DNA of 14,688 nt from Oribacterium sp. (GTDB lineage: Bacteria > Bacillota_A > Clostridia > Lachnospirales > Lachnospiraceae). The position numbers were made by a program, and so were the translations under genes. Under the pieces are notes generated by a model. The model saw only the letters and a list, made by a program, of their open reading frames with translations. It searched no databases and was not told the DNA's origin. Shown in pieces: positions 6,807 to 13,992 of this stretch. Each line of letters begins with the position of its first letter. The first letter of the stretch is position 1. The stretch lies in contig JAGAXP010000059.1 of assembly GCA_017940955.1 (NCBI GenBank), forward strand, positions 1 to 14,688. The letters are read 5' to 3'.

Positions 6807-7496
6807 AACAGAAAAAGAAAAGTCAACAGAAAAGTTCACCTGACGAGAAAGGGTGAAGGGCCGGTTGGCAAAAGTGCAGGGGATGAACCTGCGAAACTAA
6901 ACTAAAGAAAGCAAGAGGTGCAAGGACATGACACCAGATCAGTCAGTCACTAGTATCCTCTGGACCGCTTAAAAAGAAGAAAAACGTGAGAAGATCTCCG
7001 GACCGTACATCCGGGAGATGGTTCAAACCAATAGAGAAATGAATTTTCGGATTATTTCTTAATTAAAGTCCAGACGATATTATTGCAAAGGAAGATCGAC
7101 ATAAGAATATACAGGAAGCTGTAAAGAAAGATTCTTGTAGAGAAATAAAGTTGAGTGGTTAATTAGAGGTCTTTAAAGGGAGACCGGATAAATAAAGATC
7201 CGGAAAATCTGATAAGAAGAATACTTAGAAGGATTCGAAGGATAAATTCAAGTAATAAAAACAGTCGATCTGATAATTGAATATAGAGTCAAAACTGAAT
7301 ATTGAAATAATCTATTTATAGATGATATCCATAAGATAAAAAATTACTATCGAAAAGATATTTATAGAATTTAAATAGAAATCTAAGAAACGAGGTACAA
7401 ACCGAAGTACAATTAAGTAAGGGGACGTAATACCGAGTCTCAGGGTCAAGTTAATAATATAAATTTAAAAGCTGTCGCGACGCGGCAGCTTTTTTT
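6807..7496 (+). ncRNA. Candidate large structured non-coding RNA (about 690 nt)
   Basis: The stretch lies between a promoter (6772-6800) and a strong intrinsic terminator (7468-7496). Neither strand holds a reading frame of useful length, and composition is purine- and A-rich, unlike neighbouring genes. Many local hairpins are visible: TTCACC/GGTGAA (6835-6840, 6852-6857), GCAGG/CCTGC (6876-6880, 6888-6892), an outer AAGC/GCTT (6909-6912, 6967-6970) enclosing AGAGG/CCTCT (6914-6918, 6957-6961), ATCTCCGGA with TCCGGGAGAT (6994-7002, 7010-7019, one bulge), GGTCT/AGACC (7168-7172, 7181-7185) and GGAT/ATCC (7186-7189, 7198-7201). Unpaired A-rich linkers separate them. Size and style recall the large ornate bacterial RNAs (ROOL, GOLLD, OLE), but I recognise no diagnostic motif. 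It does not look like RNase P RNA, tmRNA, SRP or 6S RNA. The alternative is a long untranslated leader of the chemotaxis gene, which the terminator argues against. Confidence 0.65.
7468..7496 (+). terminator. Intrinsic terminator of the non-coding RNA
   Basis: AAAGCTGTCG (7468-7477) pairs with CGGCAGCTTT (7483-7492), with one G-U pair and a 5-nt loop, and a run of seven T residues spans 7490-7496. It is one of the strongest terminators in the window, about 190 bases before the chemotaxis gene. Confidence 0.88.
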
Positions 7497-7585
7497 ATAG
7501 GATTTTTAAGGTTATGCAGGGGTCTTCGGCACATAGATTACCGAAATATTATTATCCTGAAGTACAAATTATCTTAGATACAGAT

Positions 7586-7612
7586 TATAGTTTTGCATAT
7601 ATATGTCGATAG
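7586..7612 (+). promoter_or_regulatory. Candidate sigma-28 (SigD/FliA) promoter for the chemoreceptor
   Basis: TATA (7586-7589), a 15-base spacer and GTCGATAG (7605-7612) resemble the motility consensus TAAA-N15-GCCGATAT at three of four and six of eight positions. It is placed 74 bases before the chemoreceptor start, and motility sigma factors commonly drive such genes. The match is imperfect. Confidence 0.35.
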
Positions 7613-7685
7613 AGACACTTAAGTAAGTGATTAGCCTGGCAATATATCAACAAAACACAAGGATGCGGAAACAGAAGGAGTCAAT

Positions 7686-9374
7686 ATGCTGAAAACATTT
7701 AATGACCTTAGAATCAAGGCAAAATTCAGAGTAGTTCAGATCGTAATCATCGCTATATTTGTTTTTTCGCTTGTCGTAGCATTCAATGCTTTTTTTCAGA
7801 TGAGCAGTACTGCAACTATGATAACTACGGTAAATATACCTAATCTTATGGATGAGAATCTGGCGAGAAAAGATATTCAGGCGCTTCAAAAGAGGATGCT
7901 CATCGCCATCATTAATCCCAAAATGGATAATGTTAAGACTCAGAAGGAGTGGCTGGATGACAGATTCATAGTTATGCAGGGGTATGTAGATAACCTGAAA
8001 AGAAACGTCACTGATCAGTCTCTCGTGACTAATCTGGATCAGGATCTCAAGGGGGTCGTGGATGGTGCCAATGAGATTTTTGCATATCTGGAGGTTGGAA
8101 AGCTGAAGGAGGCAAAGGATTATTTCTTAAACGGTTACACGGACATAACCTGCGAAAAGCTTGCTAAGGATCTGGAACACATAGGGGATTATGCTGAGGA
8201 CGTGGCAGACATGAATTCCAGGAGGATCGAGACGCTGAAGTTTACTTCCACCATTGTGCTCGTAGTTGTTTTAGCTATTGCGATCGCTCTCATATTGACC
8301 ATATTCCAGTATCTGTCTTCCTATATGACAAAAGGAATCCATGAGATAAGCTCGGGACTTTTGACCATGGCAGACGGAGAATTTTCTTATCGCATATCTG
8401 ACGAAAGGTTTGGAAAGGATGATCTGGGTGAAATGGTTAAGGAATATAATTCCATGGCGGAAGACACAGATGCGGTAATTCTGGACATTTGCAGGGTTCT
8501 GGAGGAGATGGGAAAAGGCAATTTTGCTTCAAAGCCCACTGTTCCCGAAAAATATAAGGGTGAGTATGGGAAGATCATTGAAGCCTTTGAAAGCATCCAT
8601 GACAACCTGAAGGAAATATTCAGCAAGATGTCTACCGTTGCATCCGAGGTGGAATCAAGATCTGCCCAGATTGCGAACGGCTCCATGTCCCTGGCCCAGG
8701 GAGCTACCGAGCAGGCTTCAACTATTCAGGAGCTTTCAGACAAGATGAGGGCCTTTGATGAGAATATCGCAAAGAGCGCTGCCAATGCCATTGAAGCTGA
8801 GGAATCCTCCATCACTGTTTCTCAGAAGATCAATAATGAAAATCAGCTGATGCAGGAGATGCTCAAGGCCATGAATGAAATTGAAGGCAATGCTCAAAAG
8901 ATCAATGAGATCAACAAGGCTATCGATGACATAGCATTCCAGACAAATCTCCTGTCTCTAAATGCTTCTGTTGAGGCAGCAAGGGCAGGAAGCGCAGGAA
9001 AAGGTTTTGCAGTCGTTGCTGGTGAAGTGAGGAATCTCGCAGGCAAATCCCAGGATGCCGCCAATGAAACCTCGAAGCTCATTCAGGGAACTATCCTTTC
9101 CGTAAGAAACGGTGCGAAGATAGTGTCAGAGGCTGCACAGGCATTGCAGGATGTTATAGAAAATGCCAATAAGAGTCAGGAAATCGCTAAAGCTATTTCC
9201 CGTGAAATGCAGACAGAGGCAGAGGCTGTGAAAACCGTGTCAACAGGTCTTGAACAGATTTCCGAGGTTGTACAGCAAAATTCCGCTACATCCGAGGAAA
9301 GCAGTGCTTCCAGTCAGGAATTGAATGGTCAGGCAGCGGCCCTGAGAAAGATGGTCAGCAGTATATCATATTGA
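7686..9374 (+). CDS. Methyl-accepting chemotaxis protein
   Basis: A 562-residue transmembrane chemoreceptor. The first membrane segment is about 18-40; an extracellular helical ligand-binding region (about 41-188, four-helix-bundle type) follows; the second membrane segment is about 189-211. A HAMP domain (about 212-265) and a second HAMP-like segment around EEMGKGNF lead to the cytoplasmic signalling domain. Its hairpin tip is clear from residue 413: IDDIAFQTNLLSLNASVEAA, then RAG and KGFAVVAGEVRNLAGKS, the region that contacts CheA and CheW. No C-terminal CheR-binding pentapeptide is present (it ends SSISY). The ribosome binding site is AGAAGGAG. It stands alone, without che genes nearby. 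The ligand cannot be inferred. Confidence 0.95.
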   Translation: MLKTFNDLRIKAKFRVVQIVIIAIFVFSLVVAFNAFFQMSSTATMITTVNIPNLMDENLARKDIQALQKRMLIAIINPKMDNVKTQKEWLDDRFIVMQGYVDNLKRNVTDQSLVTNLDQDLKGVVDGANEIFAYLEVGKLKEAKDYFLNGYTDITCEKLAKDLEHIGDYAEDVADMNSRRIETLKFTSTIVLVVVLAIAIALILTIFQYLSSYMTKGIHEISSGLLTMADGEFSYRISDERFGKDDLGEMVKEYNSMAEDTDAVILDICRVLEEMGKGNFASKPTVPEKYKGEYGKIIEAFESIHDNLKEIFSKMSTVASEVESRSAQIANGSMSLAQGATEQASTIQELSDKMRAFDENIAKSAANAIEAEESSITVSQKINNENQLMQEMLKAMNEIEGNAQKINEINKAIDDIAFQTNLLSLNASVEAARAGSAGKGFAVVAGEVRNLAGKSQDAANETSKLIQGTILSVRNGAKIVSEAAQALQDVIENANKSQEIAKAISREMQTEAEAVKTVSTGLEQISEVVQQNSATSEESSASSQELNGQAAALRKMVSSISY

Positions 9375-9476
9375 CAGATATAGTTCATATTTATTAGCAT
9401 GAATGTTTCCATGACGATAAAGGTATAAAGGGTTAACACTCATTAAATTCATTTTGAAACGGCAGTTAACGTATAA

Positions 9477-9516
9477 AAAGAGTGGCATATCCCGGTTTCG
9501 GGATATGCCACTCTTT
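9477..9516. terminator. Bidirectional terminator between the chemoreceptor and MATE genes
   Basis: An 18-bp perfect stem (9477-9494 with 9499-9516, containing GTGGCATATCCCG) has a 4-nt GTTT loop. The plus side ends in CTCTTTCTCTT and the minus side in CTCTTTTTATAC, so it can stop transcripts from both converging genes. Confidence 0.85.
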
Positions 9517-9565
9517 CTCTTAAGAACGATGTGTATTTAGAAAGCCTTTATAGTATTTCTCCGGG

Positions 9566-10975
9566 CTAAGAGCTTTTTGCATAAGCGTTTTTATTGGTTA
9601 ATTCCCGCCGTACTGTTTTGATTACCCGGAGGTAAGCGAAGGCGGTGAAGGCTCCGGCGGTGATCCAGGCTGCCGGGTCGCAGAATACTGCAAGAGGAAA
9701 GCTCATGGTGGACATGGCTATGACAGCCACCACAAGTCGTGCGAAAAACTCAACTACCCCACCCATCATGGGAAGGAAACCGTGGCCGCATCCCTGCATG
9801 GCATTTCGGAAAATAAAAATGAAGCTTAGAGGGATGTAGAAAACAGTTACTATATGAATATATGTTCTTGCCCATGGCATCATGAGGGAGATGGTATCAA
9901 GTGCTGCGGCAGCTCCCTGTGAGGCATCTTGAGAACCTGAGCTTGCGAAGAAAAGCGCCATGACAGGTCTCAAAAACAGATTGCAGGCAATGGCGGAAAT
10001 GATGGAGTAGATTATCTCTATCACCACGGAAGCCTTTATTCCTTTGCTGATCCTGTTGCTGTCTCCGTAGCCGTAGTTTTGGCCGCAATAGGTGGCGATA
10101 GCCTGACCCATGGCTATCATTTCCTGGGTCATTATATTATGGAGCTTGTTTGCTGCGGTATAAGCTGCAACTGCGGTGGAACCGAAAAGGTTGATGGCCG
10201 ACTGCATTATCATGGTGCCGGAGGCTGTGATGGCAAACTGGAGTGCCATGGGAATGCCTACTGCCATCTGGTGCTGGGTGTCTGTACGGTTTATTCTCCA
10301 GTCATTAAGCTCAGGCCAGAGAACATTAGCCTTGAAGCGAATGTAGAATAGACAAAGCAGCGCCGATAAGCCCTGAGAGATATTTGTGGCCCAGGCGGCA
10401 CCGGCTACTCCCATTTTTCCTACTATAATAAACAGGAGATCCAGGACAACATTGATACATGCGCTGAAAACAAGGAAATAAAGGGGCACACGGCTGTTTC
10501 CTATGGCTCTTAAAAATGCGGAAAAGAGATTATAAAACACGCTTGCCACGGTCCCGAGACATATGATGGTTATGTAGGTCAGGGAATCCCGGAAAATGTT
10601 TGCAGGCGTGTTCATCAGGTGCAGGAGAGGATTCATAAGTGAAACCGAAAGCAGAGTTACTGTAAGAACGACTATAAGAGCCAGTAATATGCCGTTGGCC
10701 ACGCTTCGTTTTACTCTTTTATAATTCTGGGCACCGAAGGCCTGGGCCGTAAGAACGGTGAAGCCGGTGCACAGTCCCTGGGAAAAGCCAAGAACCAGAA
10801 ACATGATATTTCCGGTGGCACCCACGGCTGCCAGGGCATCCGAGCCTACGAAACGGCCTACTATGATGGTGTCTGCCATATTGTAAAGCTGCTGGAAGAC
10901 ATTACCTATAAAAAGCGGGATCATAAATTTAAGTATAATAGGAAATGTATTTCCTTTGGTCATATCTACTTCCAT
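9566..10975 (-). CDS. MATE-family multidrug/sodium (or proton) antiporter
   Basis: A 469-residue integral membrane protein with about 12 hydrophobic segments, the usual length for the MATE family, whose members export cationic drugs, dyes or metabolites in exchange for Na+ or H+. Signatures include the N-terminal PLFIGNVFQQLYNMADTIIV, GRFVGSDALAAVGATG and the start of the second half at MAVGIPMALQFAITASGTMI, reflecting the internal two-fold repeat. The start is fixed by AAAGGAGG 7-8 bases upstream; a second Met lies four codons in. It is monocistronic with its own sigma-A promoter and an unusual duplicated leader. The substrate cannot be assigned. Confidence 0.93.
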   Translation of the reverse strand: MEVDMTKGNTFPIILKFMIPLFIGNVFQQLYNMADTIIVGRFVGSDALAAVGATGNIMFLVLGFSQGLCTGFTVLTAQAFGAQNYKRVKRSVANGILLALIVVLTVTLLSVSLMNPLLHLMNTPANIFRDSLTYITIICLGTVASVFYNLFSAFLRAIGNSRVPLYFLVFSACINVVLDLLFIIVGKMGVAGAAWATNISQGLSALLCLFYIRFKANVLWPELNDWRINRTDTQHQMAVGIPMALQFAITASGTMIMQSAINLFGSTAVAAYTAANKLHNIMTQEMIAMGQAIATYCGQNYGYGDSNRISKGIKASVVIEIIYSIISAIACNLFLRPVMALFFASSGSQDASQGAAAALDTISLMMPWARTYIHIVTVFYIPLSFIFIFRNAMQGCGHGFLPMMGGVVEFFARLVVAVIAMSTMSFPLAVFCDPAAWITAGAFTAFAYLRVIKTVRRELTNKNAYAKSS

Positions 10976-11005
10976 AAAAGCTCCTCCTTTATAAACTCAT
11001 GTTTT

Positions 11006-11104
11006 CCGCCGTTTATCTCTGACATACAGATGCAGATCTAATCGGCTCCTTTAATGATTTATTTCCGGCTGTTATGTCTGATGTACAAATTGAGACATAA
11101 GCGG
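11006..11104 (-). repeat. Tandemly duplicated hairpin leader element of the MATE gene
   Basis: Two imperfect copies, 59 bases apart centre to centre, lie between the MATE promoter and its start codon. Each contains a 29-bp dyad: TTATGTCT...AGACATAA (11072-11100) and TTATCTCTG...CAGATCTAA (11013-11041, tandem G/A mismatches in the stem). Each is flanked by CCG/CGG that can extend the stem. On the transcript both copies end in GGAAA, and each is followed by AAAGGAG; the second AAAGGAG is the MATE ribosome binding site. The terminal loops share TGTA. It could be a tandem RNA regulatory element or a pair of operator sites; no known riboswitch was recognised. Confidence 0.6.
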
Positions 11105-11128
11105 CGTCTTTTTCAATAATGAATGAGC

Positions 11129-11157
11129 ATTATAATCTTTCTTTACCCAATTTCCAA
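11129..11157 (-). promoter_or_regulatory. Sigma-A promoter of the MATE gene
   Basis: On the minus strand TTGGAA (11152-11157) and a perfect TATAAT (11129-11134) are 17 bases apart. The start near 11122 gives a leader of about 147 nt that contains both copies of the duplicated element. Confidence 0.65.
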
Positions 11158-11241
11158 TAGTAATTTTGTATTTTTTGGAATCCCGCCGGGAACGAACTGT
11201 TATGAAATTGTAAAAAAGAAATTATATTCTTAAATTCTTGA

Positions 11242-11272
11242 ATTCGCGAATATTTAACTAATGATGTATAAT
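11242..11272 (+). promoter_or_regulatory. Promoter region of the DUF2752 operon
   Basis: TATAAT occupies 11267-11272 in GATGTATAATT, about 32 bases before the start codon. No good -35 hexamer is found; instead the 10-bp palindrome ATTCGCGAAT (11242-11251) covers the -35 position and might bind an activator or repressor. Confidence 0.4.
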
Positions 11273-11303
11273 TAAATTGAATTTTTAGTAACGGAGTAAT
11301 GCT

Positions 11304-11723
11304 TTGAGGAATTGGAAGTCGGACATTGAAGCTTTCTGCGTCATTGCGGGATTTTATCTTTTTTTGCAAATGGTGCTGGGAATCGGCTGCCCTGTTAAAT
11401 TTCTTACGGGGGTTTCCGATGCGGGCTGCGGTATGAGCAGAGCCTGGTTAAGTGTGCTGCATCTGGATTTCGCCGGGGCGTTTTACTATCATCCCCTGTG
11501 GATGCTTCCGGCGCCTGCGGTGTTTGTGATCCTTTTCAAAAAAAGGATTCCGGACAAGACATACAGGCTTCTGGTGATCTGTTTCGTGGCGGCATTTCTC
11601 ATGGTTTACGGTTACAGGATGTTCTTCATGCCGGATCAGGATATAGTCGTTTTCAGACCCTGGGAAGGCTTTATATGGAGGAGCATCGAAACAATAGCTA
11701 TAGTCATAAAAAGTCTTTTATGA
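11304..11723 (+). CDS. DUF2752 family membrane protein
   Basis: The product has 139 residues and begins at TTG, supported by GGAG at 11293-11296 seven bases upstream. The family signature is complete: CP (29-30), LTG (34-36), GCGMSRA (41-47) and HPL (63-65), set among three to four membrane segments. DUF2752 proteins are small integral membrane proteins of unknown function; the conserved cysteines suggest metal or thiol chemistry, but that is inference. The next gene starts 17 bases after its stop, so the two form an operon. Pairing with a zinc-ribbon membrane protein suggests a shared envelope role. Confidence 0.85.
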   Translation: MRNWKSDIEAFCVIAGFYLFLQMVLGIGCPVKFLTGVSDAGCGMSRAWLSVLHLDFAGAFYYHPLWMLPAPAVFVILFKKRIPDKTYRLLVICFVAAFLMVYGYRMFFMPDQDIVVFRPWEGFIWRSIETIAIVIKSLL

Positions 11724-11740
11724 TGCATTGGGGGGTAAAT

Positions 11741-13495
11741 ATGATTTGTAAAAAATGTGGATCACAGATAGAGGATGGTTTTAAATTCTGTCCGAATTGC
11801 GGAAATCCTATGGAGCAGTTTGCTGCGGCAGCTGGTGCGGAGGTTAATGCTTCTGCCGAAACAACAGCCGCGGAGACTTCGTCAGTCGTTTCGGATGATG
11901 CTAATGTTTCTGCTGAAACAGCAGGCACAGTGGCTGAGGAATCTGCAGAAACCGAGACCTATACGACATTCAATGAGGTTTCGGGTGAGACAGCCGGAGA
12001 GGCAGAGTTCGTACAGCAGCCGGAGAGTGTTTCAGGAACAAGTTCAGACACATCAACAGAGAACGTTGTTGCGGGAGCTTTCGGAGGAACTTCACAGGTG
12101 CAGGAAGATGCTGCGGAAAATCATAATGTCAATGTCGCACAGCAGGCTCAGGAAAATGTAAATCAGACTCAGGGAATATTTAATGCTTCTTATAATCAGG
12201 GCGGCTTCGTTCAGGGAAGCTTTAACGGTACACCGAACCAGGGAAGCTTTAATGCCAATTCAAACCAGGGCGGCATCGACGGTGCACCGAACCGGGGAAG
12301 CTTTAATGCCAATCCAAACCAGGCCGGCTTCAACGGTGTTCCGAATCAGGGAGGCTATAATGCTAATCCGAATCAGGGCGGATTCAATGGTGCACCAAAT
12401 ATGAATGCACCGGCACCTAAGTCAGGAATAAGCACGATCGGTCAGGTTTTCACCATTGTTGCCCTTGTGCTTATGTTCTTCCAGTGCTTCCGTGTTATCG
12501 GCAGTTTCTTCGGTATACTTGGATACCTTGCGGATGAGGGTGTCATTGGACTTTTATATGGAGCTATGAACTTCCTTATCAATGTCATCAAGCTCGGTGG
12601 TCTTGCGCTTTCCGCAGTAACTACATACCTTATTTGGAAAAAGTGGGATGACAGTAAGGCTGAACCTCTTATGGCAGGTGTTTTGACCGGCGGTGTACTT
12701 ATTCTTGCAACAGTTGTACTTAGGGCGATCTTTACGTCACTTATCAACTTTGCCGTTGGTTATGATATTGGAAGCCTTTTCTCAGGAGCATTCCTCAGCG
12801 TGATCTTCTCCGCTGCCATGATGGCTCTCGTTTACATGAAGATCACTGAAAAGCAGATCGATCCTATGGCCGGTCTCAAGAGTAATTTCGGAAATGGCAT
12901 CAAGGAAGATCTGAAGACCGTAGGCGAGATGGCTGTTCAGGCAAAAAATGAGTTCCAGGCCGGAAAGAACACCGCTCAGTACACCGGTGCCAATGCTCCC
13001 ACCGGAAACAGTGTGAATCAGCAGTACACCGGTGCAAACGGAAACATTAATCCGAATGGTCAGCCTTACGGTGGTCCGGCAGGCCCGCTTTCGACGGACA
13101 GAAGCATCGTGGCTTACATTCTTCTCGGACTCATTACCTGCGGAATTTATGATCTTTACATGATTCACCTTATGATTCAGGATGTGAATGTTACCTGCGC
13201 CGGTGACGGAAAGGTGACAAAGGGTATCCTTGAGTATATTCTTTTTGGTATCCTTACCTGCGGAATCTATGATTATGTATGGCTGTATAACTTTGCCAAC
13301 CGTATCCAGAGCAATGCTCCACGTTACGGCATGAGGTTTGAGGAGGGCGGTACTACAATCCTTCTCTGGTGGATTCTTGGAGCATGGCTTTGCGGCGTTG
13401 GTCCGTTCTATGCGATGTACCTTATCATCAAGAATACCAATGCGCTTAATGCAGCTTACAACAACATGATTGCTCAGCAGCAGTCTAATCAGTAA
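11741..13495 (+). CDS. Zinc-ribbon membrane protein with C-terminal DUF4234 domain
   Basis: The product has 584 residues. The reading frame is open farther upstream, but the zinc ribbon begins exactly at the ATG at 11741, just after a GGGGG ribosome binding site, so that start is chosen. Order: a CxxC-x10-CxxC zinc ribbon (Cys3, Cys6, Cys17, Cys20), an acidic Ala/Glu/Thr/Val-rich disordered linker (about 27-140), an Asn/Gly-rich tandem repeat (about 145-220), four or so membrane segments (about 227-370), a second Asn/Gly/Gln-rich linker, and DUF4234 (about 450-584) with the repeated motif ITCGIYDLYM and LTCGIYDYVWLYN. The function is unknown; it may be an envelope or stress-linked membrane assembly protein. 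Its stop codon abuts the foldback element. Confidence 0.85.
   Translation: MICKKCGSQIEDGFKFCPNCGNPMEQFAAAAGAEVNASAETTAAETSSVVSDDANVSAETAGTVAEESAETETYTTFNEVSGETAGEAEFVQQPESVSGTSSDTSTENVVAGAFGGTSQVQEDAAENHNVNVAQQAQENVNQTQGIFNASYNQGGFVQGSFNGTPNQGSFNANSNQGGIDGAPNRGSFNANPNQAGFNGVPNQGGYNANPNQGGFNGAPNMNAPAPKSGISTIGQVFTIVALVLMFFQCFRVIGSFFGILGYLADEGVIGLLYGAMNFLINVIKLGGLALSAVTTYLIWKKWDDSKAEPLMAGVLTGGVLILATVVLRAIFTSLINFAVGYDIGSLFSGAFLSVIFSAAMMALVYMKITEKQIDPMAGLKSNFGNGIKEDLKTVGEMAVQAKNEFQAGKNTAQYTGANAPTGNSVNQQYTGANGNINPNGQPYGGPAGPLSTDRSIVAYILLGLITCGIYDLYMIHLMIQDVNVTCAGDGKVTKGILEYILFGILTCGIYDYVWLYNFANRIQSNAPRYGMRFEEGGTTILLWWILGAWLCGVGPFYAMYLIIKNTNALNAAYNNMIAQQQSNQ
12227..12400 (+). repeat. 54-bp coding tandem repeat (Asn/Gly-rich)
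   Basis: Three 18-residue units occupy 12227-12388, of the form G-x-PNQGSFNANPNQGGFN, followed by a partial GAPN copy. Similar but shorter NQGGF/QGSFN units precede them from about 12176. The units differ by a few substitutions each, as expected from slippage in a disordered linker between the zinc ribbon and the membrane segments. Confidence 0.85.
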
Positions 13496-13857
13496 TACGT
13501 CAGAGCCGGAGGTCATCCCTTTATACACGGGTCCCTCGGTCGGAAAAATCAAAATCGAATCCCTAAGAGGCAGTGGGCATCCGTTTAAAAACGGGTCGCC
13601 TCGCCGGAATAATCTAAAATTGCTCCCCTAAGAATCACTAGGCCCTCGCCAATGTCAGAGTTCTTTTTATAACAACTCTGACTTGGCGAGGGGGCTAAGG
13701 AAAATGGAACCAAGTGATTCTAAGGGGAGCAATTTTGATTATTCACGGCTCGGCTCAACGTTTTAAAACGGATGCCCACTGTCTCTACGGGATTCGACTT
13801 TGATTTTTCTCTCCCTCACTCAACGTGTATAAAGGGATGACCTCCGGCTCTGACTTA
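13496..13857. repeat. Modular foldback (long inverted repeat) element, possible MITE or structured RNA
   Basis: The two halves are imperfect reverse complements over about 160 bases each. Terminal arms are TACGTCAGAGCCGGA (13496-13510) and TCCGGCTCTGACTTA (13843-13857). Left modules A (13511-13574) and B (13575-13639) pair with right modules B' (13713-13777) and A' (13778-13842). The tip is a near-perfect stem, CCCTCGCCAA plus GTCAGAGTT (13643-13662) with its complement (13674-13692), around an 11-nt loop. A and B are about 70% alike. No reading frame fits. The outer bases could be a TA target duplication, which would suit a Tc1/IS630-type MITE; the first TA directly follows the TAA stop of the zinc-ribbon gene. 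As RNA it would form a hairpin of about 360 nt at the end of that transcript. Confidence 0.8.
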
Positions 13858-13943
13858 GGCTTATTTATGCCGGAACTGGTGATGCGTTGTAGTGCTGATA
13901 TAATTCTTATTGTTTGAGGAACTAAGCGATTGGTGGTGGGGTG

Positions 13944-13952
13944 TGTTATAAT
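13944..13952 (+). promoter_or_regulatory. Extended -10 promoter of the nucleosidase-like gene
   Basis: TGTTATAAT gives TG, one base, then TATAAT (13947-13952). No -35 hexamer is seen at the usual distance; extended -10 promoters often lack one. The start codon is about 34 bases from the expected transcript start. Confidence 0.5.
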
Positions 13953-13992
13953 GCGAAGAGATGACAGAAGGAATGTTTGGCGGGTGGTTTGA

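Noticed and set aside
6839..6897. CTGACGA followed later by CGAAAC, like a hammerhead ribozyme core
   Set aside because: The required stem II does not form between them; the bases before GAAAC pair in the GCAGG/CCTGC hairpin, and no stem I/III partners with a cleavage site are visible.
7400..7460. GGGGACGTAATACCGAGTC, reminiscent of tmRNA or tRNA-like ends
   Set aside because: No tRNA-like acceptor, T-loop or CCA end is present and no tag-peptide frame is visible.
11498..11740. Upstream extension of the zinc-ribbon protein frame
   Set aside because: It overlaps the DUF2752 gene in another frame; the zinc ribbon starts exactly at 11741 behind a ribosome binding site.
12176..12400. Regularly spaced repeats that could suggest a CRISPR array
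   Set aside because: The repeats are in-frame 54-bp coding units without unique spacers and lie inside a protein gene.
12782..13552. 256-codon minus-strand open frame
   Set aside because: Antisense to the DUF4234 gene, no family features, and it begins inside the foldback element.
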